Positions 53,599-64,000 are shown, counted from the first letter of the stretch. The stretch: DNA of 64,000 bases from Hippophae tibetana (GCA_037013495.1 CM072810.1:83684449-83748448), one strand, 5' to 3'. Numbers and translations are program-made. The notes: generated by a model from the sequence alone, not told the origin.

Positions 53599-54005
53599 CG
53601 TTGGGAAATTACACAAATTCCCGATAAATCAGATTTATAAGAAAGCAAGAATAAAAATAACACACAAATTTGATAATGGAGTTCGGCCAATCTTGCTTAC
53701 ACAAGGTGTTTACAATACTCACAACTCATAACCCAATTAAACCCAAGAAAATTACTCTCAATTTTCTCTCGCAAAAGCTTTTCTCTCTAAGCTTTTCTCT
53801 CAATTAGAATGAACACTTTGGATGATTAATTCATTACAATTACACATCTATTTATAGGAAAATTCACTCCTTGAATTACTCCTTAAATTAATGGTTCCTT
53901 GAATTGCTCCTTGAATTAAGCTCCATGTTTTGCTCTATGTTTTACTCCTTGTTTTGCTCCTTAATTTGCTCCTTAAATTAAGGAGCTTTATAACAATCTC
54001 CAACA
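53599..54005 (-). mobile_element. copia element 2, 5' LTR
   Basis: 407 bp, from cgttgggaaattac (t to c at the terminus) to caatctccaaca, followed by cctct. About 50 bp shorter than the 3' LTR because of an internal deletion near 53697. Confidence 0.88.
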
Positions 54006-54251
54006 CCTCTATCTACCACCGACTCATTATCCTTGTCTCTACGTCTGCCATCCATTTGTTTGTTATTTATTCCCCTTTCCATTTCAATGTTGTTTCTTGT
54101 TATAACATGTGTCCATAAAATCTAATCTTATTCTTGTTTTTCTTTCAGAGAAGACATGAAACAACTAAATTTCATGTTACAACAAGAACTTTAGGTGGAT
54201 ATGCAGTATGTGTGAGGTGAGAAGCATAGAACACCAATTAAATTACATAAA

Positions 54252-54447
54252 ATATGAAGCACCAGTTTGTAATTATATTTTATTCTTAAATTTAAGAAGA
54301 ATAGCTCTTCTAAAAAATTGACATAATTCCAATGATAAACCTATATAAAATACAAAGCACTAATTTGTAATTATCATTTGTTCTTAAATTTAAGAAGAAT
54401 AGCTCTTCTAAACAATTGACATAATTCCAGTGATAAACCTGGCAATC
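54252..54447. repeat. 98-bp tandem duplication
   Basis: Units offset by 98 bp share gaagcaccagtttgtaatta-like starts (54257 and 54355) and taagaagaatagctcttc. Each ends in ataattcca-tgataaacct, so the second unit runs into the splice acceptor and first codons of the exon that follows. A few differences are visible. Confidence 0.88.
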
Positions 54448-54565
54448 ATGATATTGAAGTCCTCAAAAAACTAGTATTGCCTGATGGATCAGTTCTAAGA
54501 GCAAGATATGTTGGTAAACGTACTCGAGACTGTTTGTTTGAAGATCCTACTATGAATAGAAAAAG
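54430..54565 (+). pseudogene. Isolated raffinose synthase / seed imbibition protein exon (GH36)
   Basis: The open text [20 protein letters not shown], then [20 protein letters not shown] and TMNRKR, is a conserved segment of plant galactinol-sucrose galactosyltransferase and its SIP relatives (S-D-x-P-G-x-H, L-V-L-P-D-G-S-[IV]-L-R, R-P-T-R-D-C-L-F). It is preceded by attccag (acceptor) and followed by gtaagt (donor), so a whole exon with correct splice signals remains. No other exon (for example the D-G-K-S-L-L-K-I-W-N block) is seen nearby. It is a gene fragment. Raffinose synthase makes raffinose from sucrose and galactinol; this piece cannot. Confidence 0.85.
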
Positions 54566-54829
54566 GTAAGTCAATATCTTTAATAGAAATTTTTTAAAAA
54601 GTTTGGAAAACAGTTTTTTTTTTGTATTTTTTAATAATCACCTTAAACCATTACCCACGGGTAAAAAACCGTCCCCGAACTGTAATGAGTTTTGGAAAGT
54701 TTTGGGTACAAATTTTATAATTTGGTTTAGGAACAGTTATATCAAAAACTACCCATACCCATACCCATCCTTGAGAGCTTTTCTATTGAAAATTAGCACC
54801 CAACATCTCAAAGAGATTGTACATCTCTA
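54566..54829. other. Non-coding, possibly intron remnant
   Basis: Poly-T stretch and a cccatacccatacccatcc run at about 54750. No recognised frame. It may be the intron after the exon above, or part of the piece that carried it here. Confidence 0.3.
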
Positions 54830-55530
54830 AGGCAATCTTTTCTCCTATAGTTCCTCCAATAGCGTTGTCAACGATGAGCTGACATTATAGTGTCAATTAA
54901 TCATAGAAAAATTTATTATGCAGCTATAAAGGGTAGCTATGATGATGGCATTAAATGAGAAATATTTTTAACCTATCTTAAGCCTCGTGAAAAGGTTATC
55001 CCTCCATCTGAAAGAAAGTAACTATCTTTGCTCTCAATTATGATGTTTTCTGATGGAAATAGAATTTTCCCATAAATTTGTTATAAATATCCTCCCAGGT
55101 CATTAGGAAACACCCCATCCTTAGTTGGTACCTAGAGGGAAGGTTTGGACTATTGAGTAAAAGTCCTTTATGAAAGACAATGAGTCTTCATTCGATAGTT
55201 CATGAAATGAAGGTAATATAAAAAAAAATGAATGTTTCTTAATTCATAGTTTCTTACAACCTTACCTAGTTAGATTAAGGTAGTAGGATTGTCAATAACT
55301 AGCCTTGTATACTTCTTCGTAGTAGTGTCCCTAAGTGGTGGGTTTTCCCCCATTTTAAAAGGCTCAATAGAAGATTGTATGTCTAGCTCAAAGGTTTGTT
55401 CAAATAAAGACTGTTAGATCTCAGTGTCTATCCTTCTCAACAATTCTTTAGATCTGTCGATGTTATCTATGTAAAATATAAGAGTACACCCTAAGGATCT
55501 CCTATCTTGCATAAATTATGAAAACAATAA
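54830..55530 (-). pseudogene. gypsy gag remnant, N-terminal half
   Basis: On minus, across frames: PSFHGLSNEDSLSFIKDFYS, IVQTFPLG, then WEDIYNKFMGKFYFHQKTS, LRAKIVTFFQMEG, PFHEA, DRLK, and QLIVDNAIGGTIGEKIA. The family pattern is T-W-x-x-[ML]-x-x-K-F-x-x-K-[FY]-F ... K-T-x-x-L-R-x-x-I-x-x-F-x-Q-x-[DE]-G-E-x-[FL]-[YH]-E-A-W-[DE]-R-[FY]-K ... [VI]-D-N-A-x-G-G. This is the capsid part of gypsy gag (retrotrans_gag), and it lines up as the part before the zinc-knuckle half at 45840-46400. Confidence 0.78.
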
Positions 55531-56035
55531 ATTAAAGTCACCTATCAAGTAGAAAAATAAAAGATAAAATAAATATACAATGTATGTTACAAATAATTCA
55601 TAATACAAACATTCTATGATAAATACATAATTACATGATACAATAAAAAGACAAAATAAACATATAAAATAATTTATGATACAAACAATAATAATAAAAG
55701 TTTAATACATAATTACAATAAGTTAATAAGGTTTATAATACAATATACATGTTAGTATGAAAAAATACTAAACATAAAATTTAGCAAAACTAAAATAAAA
55801 ATTAAAAAGAATTGAGTTAAATTAAAAAAAGAAAAAAGAAAACGTGCAATATTTTTTTCTTTCTTTAATTTGAAAAATTAAATCTAAGTAATTTTTATTT
55901 TTTTATTTGTTTAAAGTCAACTAATAAATGATAAATTAATTTTTTTAGATTTTTTTAAATTAAAAACAAATTTGGAATATTTACAAAACAATTTTTTTAA
56001 GATTTTTGATAATAAAAATTAAAAAATTATATTCT
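55531..56035 (-). other. AT-rich leader between primer site and gag
   Basis: No coding. The position, between the copy F primer site and the gag remnant on the same strand, fits the 5' leader of one element. Confidence 0.45.
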
Positions 56036-57620
56036 TCTCCAACAATGGTGTCAAAAACTTTATGCATAAAAATCAAATTTTACAAAATTTACAATAAACT
56101 CGTAAGTGCACGAATAACTTTATAAAAAGAAGTAAGTATACTACCAAAATCGGTCTAAAGAGGAATTACATGAATTTTAAATTATTCAATAAAATTCTTA
56201 GAAATGAAAAATAAATCTAAACATTTTGTAAAATAATTTTGGTTTGAAAAGTCTACACTATTAATATAAAAAAATAAAAGATAAAGAATATATTGGTTTA
56301 CACAAATTATAAGCAGATATGCATTTGATTAATAATGAAGAATTAATGTAATATTTAACTAATTAATTATATTTGATAAAATTAATTAGATTAACTAAAT
56401 TTAAACCCAGATTTATTGATTCTTTCTTATATATATAAATAGCGTTTTTAGTCAGGTTTACTATATGTTATTTAATTAAATCACTTAACGTCGTCGATCG
56501 AGTCCATCATTTAATTTAATTAAATAATGCTTTCATTTCTATGAAATTAACAAACCATTTAACTTGCATCCTTTGAAATGGTCTAACAATTTAAACTTCT
56601 ATTGAAGTTATCTAAATTAATTTTTAGATCGATGCATCTAAAATCTATCTTTTGTATTTTAAATTTATTATGAAATTATGTGGACAATATATTTTTCAAT
56701 AATAAATCTAATAAAAAAATTAAAATAGAATAAATTATAAATTAGATCTAGATCTAGATTCATGTTTTTAAAATCTAATTCACATATTTTAAATCTATTA
56801 CCATCGATAACAAATTTTGTAAAATTTTTAATAAAAAATAATATGTGTTTAATATTCACCTAAATAATTTACATAAACATAATAACATAACTAAAATCTC
56901 ATTATCACCATTAGCCAAACATATTTAGATTTGATAAATAATCAATAAATTAAAAATAATATTCAAACTAGATACATAAAATTAAATATTTAAATTTAAT
57001 ATAATTAAAATTAATACCTCAACTATATTTTTATAGATAATTTCTATAACAATCTATTATTTGAAACATATCCTTAATACTGTAACTTATTTTTAATAAG
57101 ATCATATAATGTTTTAAAAAAATAACTATAAAATAAAACTTTTTCAAGAGAAAATAACTTTGAAATAAAATAAAACAACAATTGAAAGTAGCTACTATAG
57201 AATGAATATACAAGGAGCTGAGGACACCTATTTATAAGTGAGGGGACACACTAAAATGAGAAAAAATTGTGGATTGTGAGTGAGAAATAATCGGGCATCA
57301 TGGTACACTTTTATCCCTACTACGACATGTGTTGATTTAGTAGGTATTTAAATTACAATCCAATTATTTGACATTACGACACACATTAATCACCATAATA
57401 ACCTACGTTAAACTGCAATTGAGTGTTTTTAGGTGCAATCCTTCAAGTGTTATCATTAAATCATTTTAAAGCCAAAAATTCTTGAAAAATAACAAAATAT
57501 ACCTATAATTCTTTAAACATAGATTTACTAAAATAATGAAAATTATGCAAATATAAATCTATGTTGACACTAAAGTTTATATAAATCATGTAATATTTTT
57601 TCATCTTCAAGCACTCATCA
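56036..57620 (-). mobile_element. Family L-related 5' LTR with primer site, copy F
   Basis: LTR 56063-57620, right end gcactcatca, left end tgcataaaaatc, with actcgtaagtgcacgaataac in the U5 side as in the family. The adjoining 56036-56053, tctccaacaatggtgtca, is a decayed reverse complement of the tRNA-Asp site; all six mismatches are C-to-T or G-to-A. Leader and gag follow on the same strand. This is the only family L-related LTR here attached to a coding remnant. Confidence 0.75.
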
Positions 57621-57631
57621 CACATCTCCAA

Positions 57632-57879
57632 TCAAAAATCAAGCTCCCTAAGGGTAGATAAGGGAATAAAAAAAAGGTCCACTGAACTTCCAATGTCTAC
57701 CAAGGTTCTCCAAACATTGCTCGAACCTATGCTTACAGTAATGATCAATGGGTCTTTCGAGAAACAAACCATTGATTCCTCAAACCGATTTATCAATTCA
57801 AAGATTGGCTTCGCTTCTCCAATTTCTACTTCCCATGCATACCTTTTTCCTAATGCTTTTGGTCTCACCATACATCTGA
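57632..57879 (-). pseudogene. gypsy aspartic protease remnant
   Basis: Minus text MVRPKALGKRYAWEVEIGEA, then FEESMVCFSKDPLIITVSIG, NVWRTLVDIGSSVDLFFIPL and STLREL. L-V-D-x-G-S-S-x-D-L is the active-site motif of gypsy Tat-like proteases (catalytic Asp kept), preceded by the D-P-L-[IV]-[IV]-T strand. The frame is open for about 80 codons but cut off at 57632 and by copy G on the other side. Confidence 0.75.
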
Positions 57880-58306
57880 CTCCATGATGAGCGAAAACCG
57901 GCATCGCCGATTCTTGCCAATACTTTGGTTTTAATATTTATAAAACTCTCGCAAGTGCACGAATCATTTCGTAGAAAATGATAAGTATACTCCCAAGGTC
58001 GATCTAAGGAAGGAATGTATGTGGTTTTTAATTTATTATTCAAACTTTTAAAAACGAAATTAAATCCTAAACATCCTGTCACGATAGTTTGGTTTTTGTG
58101 TTCCTAATCTGACAACATAAAATAAACATATATACAGATTAATTAAATATAATTTAATAACATAAAAATAAACATAGATACAAATTCAATAAATAATTAT
58201 CTAAAAATAAACATATATACAGATTCAATAAATATTCATGCAAATTTTTATCATTTATATTAGTGGAGTATTTATGGATATAATAACTAAATTAATTATG
58301 CTTGCT

Positions 58307-59454
58307 CATATTATCTAGGTTATTAAAGATATAAATTGATATTTTATTGATTCTCTCTTTTTTATATAAATACCACCTTTGGTGGGGTTAGATATTCTTT
58401 GTTAACTAAACAAATCAATTAACACCTATGGGTGGGGTTGATAACTAATATGCTTAATTAAATTAATTCCTTTTTCTAAGAGAATGAAAATGAACCATTT
58501 AAATGCCACCTTTGGTGGGGTTAGACAGTTTAAACTTTATTCAAAGTGTCCAAATTAAACTTAAGAATTTAATTATCCGAGTACTAACTTTCAAGTTTTA
58601 AAACCACTATTGAAAACATGTTGTCAATACATTTTCACATAATAATTCTTATAAAAACTTTTGAAATAGAGTTTCACTCTAACTACCGGGCGATTGTACC
58701 AACAAATAAAAGAGCACTACTCTAAATTAGACCGGATAACTAAACCTTAAAATCTAATTTTCAGGTTTAAGTTTGTAATGAAAAATAATATATTTCTCTC
58801 TAACATTCTTAATATAAAATCTTGAATAAAAACAAAATCAATTCATTTTAGAGATTTTTACCTATTTAATATTTCGCAAGCATATTATCTAGGTTATTAA
58901 AGATATAAATTGATATTTTATTGATTCTCTCTTTTTTATATAAATACCACCTTTGGTGGGGTTAGATATTCTTTGTTAACTAAACAAATCAATTAACACC
59001 TATGGGTGGGGTTGATAACTAATATGCTTAATTAAATTAATTCCTTTTTCTAAGAGAATGAAAATGAACCATTTAAATGCCACCTTTGGTGGGGTTAGAC
59101 AGTTTAAACTTTATTCAAAGTGTCCAAATTAAACTTAAGAATTTAATTATCCGAGTACTAACTTTCAAGTTTTAAAACCACTATTGAAAACATGTTGTCA
59201 ATACATTTTCACATAATAATTCTTATAAAAACTTTTGAAATAGAGTTTCACTCTAACTACCGGGCGATTGTACCAACAAATAAAATAGCACTACTCTAAA
59301 TTAGACCGGATAACTAAACCTTAAAATCTAATTTTCAGGTTTAAGTTTGTAATGAAAAATAATATATTTCTCTCTAACATTCTTATTATAAAATCTTGAA
59401 TAAAAACAAAATCAATTCATTTTAGAGATTTTTACCTATTTAATATTTGGCAAG
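58307..59454. repeat. 574-bp tandem duplication in copy G
   Basis: 58307-58880 and 58881-59454 are almost identical, both beginning catattatctaggttatt. The third copy of the start word is the cat of cataacaac at 59455, a 3-bp microhomology. The duplicated part includes the three CACC/GGTG hairpins. Confidence 0.96.
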
Positions 59455-59864
59455 CATAACAACGTCATTATTACATCATATTTACTAAACAGCCAGCATA
59501 GTTAAATTTAACCACAGACAAGTTGAATATAACATGTAAGAATAAAGCATAAAAATAACTGTAAAGAAAATAAAATCCTTACAGAACTTTGACGCTATTC
59601 CCGTAGCTGGAAAACCTCCAAGCGGAATTTGCACTCCCATTTATTGAATCAAAAATCTAAACTATTACAAAAACATTACAAGTTCCTCTCAAAAAGAGAA
59701 GAACACTAAAACTAAGAAAATTGAACTAAAAACTAAGAAGGAAACTAAGAAAAGCTTAGAAACTAAGAAAGAAACTAAGGAAAACTCAAAAACTAAGAAA
59801 TGAGAGAAAGAAAGAAGAGAGAAGTGTGGTTTTAAGGTGTGATTTGAAGTGAAGGGAAGGGGGG

Positions 59865-59999
59865 TATTTATAGGTGAGGATGGAGAGAAAAAATGAGTAA
59901 AAAAATGTTAAAAAAATATTAAAAAATGTAAAAACACGTATTGGAATTGCTGATGTCATTAATGACGTCAGCATGACGTCATAGGGGCGGCTGCACGTG
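59865..59999 (-). promoter_or_regulatory. Promoter of copy G LTR
   Basis: On minus: CACGTG (59994-59999), TGACGTCA at 59974-59981 and 59963-59970 (again 11 bp apart), then TATAAATA at 59865-59872. Confidence 0.8.
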
Positions 60000-60009
60000 A
60001 AAAATGGGG

Positions 60010-60255
60010 CGAAAACGCGTTGGGCGTGCGGAGGGGCTGCTGCTGGGTGCTGCGCGCGCGCGCTGGGGCTGTCGCTGCGCGCAGCTCGGTGCGCGTGAAC
60101 AGTGCCCGCGCGCTGGGGCTGTCGCTGCGCGCAGCTCGGTGCGCGTGAACAGTGCCCGCGCGCTGGGGCTGTCGCTGCGCGCAGCTCGGTGCGCGTGAAC
60201 AGTGCCCGCGCGCTGGGGCGCGCGCGGTTGGGTACTGGGGCGCTGGGCTGCGGCG
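60010..60255 (-). repeat. GC-rich 50-bp minisatellite in copy G U3
   Basis: Three near-perfect 50-bp units (ctggggctgtcgctgcgcgc anchors at 60063, 60113 and 60163, partial at 60213). The motif is unrelated in detail to the 33-bp unit of copy D, though both contain a form of ctgttcac/actgttca followed by gcgcg. Open frames on both strands are by-products. Confidence 0.93.
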
Positions 60256-60553
60256 CACGATTTCCGTCTTTTTGACTTTTTCGACCCATTTTGTCCAATT
60301 TTTCCATGTTTGTTGACCTTTTTCCACTTATTTATTGATATATTTGTGATGTATTGCTTCAAGTATTCCTCTTTGAGTCTTTAAATTGCGTTTTTAAGCC
60401 AAAATTCCTGAAAAACAATAAAAATACCCGTGATTCCGAAAAAGACAAATTTATATAAATATATGATAAAACATATAAATATATATTTTTTTAATCAATT
60501 AATGTACATAAAATCATGGTTATTTTAGTACTTTTTGAGCACTCATCACTCCA

Positions 60554-60725
60554 CCATGGATAGAGTGGATGATTCACACGTTTTTGAGCAAGATTATTGA
60601 GTACTTGTCCTTGTTGACAAACTATACTTCTTCTTGTAGGAGATTGCCTATCATTACTTTTCACCAAGTCTCTTACGTACCCACGTGCTAGGATATTTTT
60701 TATTTCTCTTTTTAAGTGCTTGCAA
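60554..60725 (-). pseudogene. gypsy gag C-terminal remnant upstream of protease
   Basis: Minus text HCKHLKREIKNILARGYVRD, LVKSN, QSPTRRS, followed across copy G by the protease at 57632-57879. The pattern H-x-x-x-x-C-x-x-L-[KR]-x-E-I-x-x-L-I-x-x-G-x-[LV] after the zinc knuckle is typical of Tat-like gag. With copy G removed the two parts join at ctcca in the same order. Confidence 0.65.
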
Positions 60726-63281
60726 TGTTAGGATAAAGCCTTAAATGAAAATAATTTTGTATTTAAATTATGCTAAAATTAGAATAATTAAAATGAACAT
60801 TTCATGTATTTACATGTACTATTACAATCTTTAAATAAATTATTGCAAAATACATTGTTATTGGTATCTACTTAAAACTCGGTATATTAGCGTATATACA
60901 TGATGATTTGTTTTAAATGAAATCATCAAAGTAGTATATGACATTTAATTAAAATCTATAAAAGTATTGTTAATTTGGACAAGAGTTTATGAGACACACC
61001 GTCAATATATATATTGTTAGTAGATAGGATTACCATGAGACATTCATATCTTATATGCTTTCAATATATGTATTTGACTCTGTTTGTCCAATGCGTTGTT
61101 TTATTCTTATCCTTTTACTGGACTAAGTTCATATAATAAATTGTTATATTTTTTATTAAACTCTATATTTGTACGGTGTATTAAATTAAGTAAAATGATT
61201 ATATTATTTTCTTACTTAATTCACATTGTAAGATCATGCTTGGTTGAGTTCGAATAAAGCTCGAGAAAAGATTTCACGAGTTGACCTATTTACCCTCCTC
61301 TAGATTTCGATTACTTATTTAGGTCAAAAGTTTATTTCATCTATGTACAATTATTTTTATGAATGAAATTTCAATACATAACAAAAATTGCATAATTATG
61401 TACAATTTTTGTCCTTACAAGAGGTATTGATTTAAATGATACTAGACAATAAACTTAATATATTTGAATTTTCAATTATAAAATTTTATGTTTTGATTTT
61501 TTTTCTTTGATCTCAAAATAAAATAATAATTTTTATTTTTAAAATGTAAGCAACTTATAAAAATAATTTAAATAAATTTTTATAATTAAACTATTCGAAT
61601 AAATAAAAAAACTACAAAAATCAAATTAAATATTATTACGTTATATATTAATTATAATAATTAATTATGTGATGTGATGCAAGGAAAGAAACGTACAAAC
61701 AACATAAGGGATTTTAGAATAAAACATTTTGTCAAACGTAGTGACAAGTCACGACTAAAGCATTTAGTCAAAAATATTTTGATTCATTGATGAATTTCTT
61801 TTATAATTATGTTATTCTTTTCTTAGAGAAAAAAAGAAGAATGAAAGTGACCTTAAAAACACACAATATTCACGTACTTTAATTAAAATTTGAACCCAAA
61901 TCTTTTATAAATTCAAGTAAGTTTTATGCCATTTCGTTAACAAGTGACATATTATTTGTTAGTGCTCAAAAAACACAAGTAAAAGAAAATTATAAAAGGT
62001 GAGGAAAGAAGAGAAATGGTGATGGTAACCGATCAAAAATAAAATCTATTTATGTAAATTTATTATTAATTATAATTAATATATCATAATATAATTAATA
62101 AATAAAATTAAAACTATATCCAATAAAAAAACTACCATATTACAAAAATCAAAAGGTAAAATGTTAAAAGGATATATAGGTGACCACAATATAAAAGTCT
62201 CGATTTTTCTTATTGTAAGGCATGTCAAAGAGTTAGGCAATGGTAGTGTATCATTTTCTATTTAACGTGGCCGATCAAAGTCGACATTAGATGCTTTACA
62301 GCACAACATTTTACTAAAACGTACAAGAGTAATGCAAAATAGTGGAAATCTTACGCAACATATCACCTCTAATTCAAGCTCCAAACAAGAAGATATCAAA
62401 ATATGAGTACCACGTACCCATTTTCACAGTCAGGAATGCTAGTCAATAACGTTTATGCCCCGAGACAAACATCTTATAATTATTCTAAAAATAACATTTA
62501 ATTTCTATACTTATTTTTTTAATTTAATTCTATTATTATAAAAATACTTCAAAATAACAATTAGTTTTTTTATGTTCTAATTCATTTTTTTTATTTTGAT
62601 ATAACTTTTTCTTCGTTTATTTAAATTATAACTTATTTAAGTTAAAACATAAAAAAAATTAACTGTCTTATTTTTTGATAATAATAGTAATAAATTGTCA
62701 CAAAAACTGAATATATAAATTAAGAATCATTTTTATAATAAATAAATACTAAGGGTATTTTTCTCTCATATTAATAATAATTTTAATTGTGATTATATTA
62801 TAACACTTTTCAACAAAATATATACACTAACATTTAATTGATGTAAAATACATATCATTCATACTTTCAAATTAATGAACATTTTGTCAATTTATAAAGA
62901 TGCTTGAAATCTCCAAATGCCCATAAAAAAAAAAGTCCCAAATAAAGTTGGTAAGGATTGTCTTTGGGAACTTTTTTTCTCTTTACAATCCACAATGAAT
63001 ATCTTCTCTTTGCTTTACTTTCACTCCCTATTCAGATATCTAAAGCTAGTTATATTATTAAAGAAAAAAGACAAATCCACTGATATTAAAAAAGCATTGC
63101 AATATCACTAGTCAATAGTCACTAGTCACTATCTATTTCTTTCTTTCTTTCTTTTTAACACCATAACATATATGCAATAAATCATTCAATTTTCCCACTG
63201 CGTATATCTATACAGAGTAACTATCTGTACATACAAAAACTTATTTATGAAACCCAGAAATTGATAACCTGGAACTCAAAC
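60726..63281. other. AT-rich intergenic region
   Basis: No gene or transposon terminus that I can support. 62200-62460 is less AT-rich and more complex, but has no recognisable frame. A short (cttt)n run lies near 63140-63160. The last about 110 bp before 63281 would be 3' UTR of the gene on the minus strand. Confidence 0.5.
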
Positions 63282-63415
63282 TCAGTATTCAGACTTCCGA
63301 CCTCGTCTCTTCATCACAGACTTAGCAAATAAAAGACAAACAACTAAAAACCCAAAAGCTGCAATCCCTCCAAGAACAATAGCTACAGTTCTCTGGGTGT
63401 GGCGTTGTCCAGTCC
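63282..63415 (-). CDS. Terminal exon of a type I membrane protein (PDLP-like?)
   Basis: Minus-strand exon after an acceptor ...gattgacttag (63416-63417 = ag), ending in a stop at 63282-63284. It encodes TGQRHTQRTVAIVLGG, a hydrophobic segment IAAFGFLVVCLLF that continues one membrane helix of about 20 residues, then AKSVMKRRGRKSEY, a short basic cytoplasmic tail. This layout (ectodomain upstream, one helix, short basic tail) resembles the C-terminus of plasmodesmata-located / cysteine-rich repeat secretory proteins, but other receptor-like proteins look alike. The upstream exons lie beyond the window. Codons are undamaged, so it is probably a live gene. Confidence 0.6.
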
Positions 63416-64000
63416 CTAAGTCAATCAAACATATCACAACCTTAAGTTTGTCTCTGTATATACACACACGAAACCATATAACTACATAAACATTGGCAAA
63501 TATTCAATTTGTTTTCTAATCACTAAACTCTTTTTTTTTAAACCATATAAAGAAAATATTATATGGTTATATGTAATATTTTGAACACCGATTATACTAA
63601 ATTTTTGAATACATATTCGAGTATGGTATATATCTATTTCTTTAAATTTCTACTAATTTAGAGTTTCAAACATTCATATACGGTTACTTCGTGAAAAAGA
63701 AATAATATATGTAACATAATATATACATTTAGGATTCGATAATGTAGAAACATATTACCTTAACAACTAACCAATGTCAATACAGATTCCAAGTCAAACC
63801 TAGTTAGTTGATTCTCTTTGTTTTAATAAAACTTTAACTTTCACATTCCAAAATTGAATAAAAGCAAATTGCCCACATATATAATTGACTAAGTGAGTCA
63901 AAAACCTATGTTACTTGCAACCTAAATTTTTTCTTTCTCTAATTTAGCGAAAATTTATAGAAAATTGAAAGAAAAAAAAGGGTATCCGACCCCAAATACG
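63416..64000 (-). other. Probable last intron of the minus-strand gene
   Basis: AT-rich with no exon-like text up to the window edge. The acceptor side has only a weak pyrimidine tract. The donor is not seen. Confidence 0.45.

Larger units (their letters stand above)
46831..54010 (-). mobile_element. Ty1/copia element 2 (Tork/Tnt1-like) with TSD
   Basis: Minus-strand element 46836-54005 flanked by cctct (46831-46835 and 54006-54010). 5' LTR 53599-54005, primer site 53583-53597, gag, protease, integrase, then RT and RNase H, 3' LTR 46836-47282. About 5.05 kb once the nested family L insertion (49025-51142) is removed. Domain order, the initiator-tRNA-Met primer site and the SVGQL / MSEKGM motifs indicate the Tork/Tnt1 side of copia. 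All domains are broken. Confidence 0.9.
57880..60553 (-). mobile_element. Family L solo LTR, copy G, with TSD
   Basis: LTR 57885-60548 flanked by ctcca (57880-57884 and 60549-60553). Left end tgatgagcgaaaacc is the U5 end, right end gcactcatca the U3 end. No internal domain: a solo LTR left by recombination between two LTRs. At 2,664 bp it exceeds the 1.85 kb of copy D because of a 574-bp internal duplication and a longer GC cassette. Confidence 0.95.

Noticed and set aside
61715-61795. Inverted text ttttgtcaaacgtagtgac / gactaaagcatttagtcaaaa resembling a small CACTA-like element
   Set aside because: The arms match poorly, and no terminal cacta or target duplication is present. Too weak to call.

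Overview
This is nuclear DNA from a flowering plant, probably a dicot. It is AT-rich and consists of several layers of transposable elements nested in each other. At its right edge it reaches what looks like the last exon of an ordinary host gene. There are no bacterial-type operons, and I recognise no rRNA, tRNA gene or CRISPR array. Almost every coding stretch is a broken transposon gene read through stops and frameshifts. I assigned families from protein motifs that survive translation, and element boundaries from matching target-site duplications (TSDs) where I could find them.

Layout. 1-4158: the 3' half of a non-coding, LARD-like LTR element (family L, copy A) with a hAT-type MITE inside it. 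It ends in a forward/inverted LTR junction. 4160-12808: a decayed Ty3/gypsy element of apparent Tat type, with RT, RNase H and integrase remnants on +, a tandem-repeat 3' UTR, and an antisense reading frame split by an LTR-like block. 12809-16780: another LTR-like block, an AT-rich tandem array carrying a chloroplast rpoC2 fragment, and a 94-bp duplication. 16783-20967: a Ty1/copia element lacking a visible 5' LTR. 21080-28118: a CACTA (En/Spm) element with tnp2, tnp1-like and Ulp1-protease-like remnants and a recognisable 3' terminus. 28319-28605: a 58-bp tandem repeat. 29664-35378: two minus-strand family L elements, copies B and C. 36880-44315: an intact family L element (copy D; TSD agtat) inserted in a minus-strand 'putative plant transposon protein' frame. 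45840-46400: gypsy gag remnant. 46836-54005: a minus-strand Ty1/copia element (TSD cctct), itself interrupted at 49025-51142 by a family L insertion with inverted ends (copy E; TSD tgtac). 54430-54565: an isolated raffinose-synthase-like exon. 54830-55530: gypsy gag. 56036-57620: family L copy F. 57632-60720: gypsy gag/protease interrupted by a family L solo LTR (copy G; TSD ctcca). 60721-63281: AT-rich intergenic DNA. 63282-63415: terminal exon of a probable membrane protein, minus strand.

The main theme is family L, with at least seven copies. Its LTRs are about 1.3-2.7 kb, its primer site matches tRNA-Asp, and the one full copy has a roughly 3.65-kb internal domain with no gag or pol. The sequence shows conserved palindromes (likely RNA hairpins) in that internal domain. 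The LTR promoter holds a G-box and two TGACGTCA sites spaced exactly 11 bp apart, next to a GC-rich repeat block that differs in every copy. Two copies end in inverted U3 sequence. The family must borrow enzymes from another element. The gypsy gag remnants at 45.8-46.4 and 54.8-55.5 kb are candidates for the related autonomous lineage, but that link is inference.
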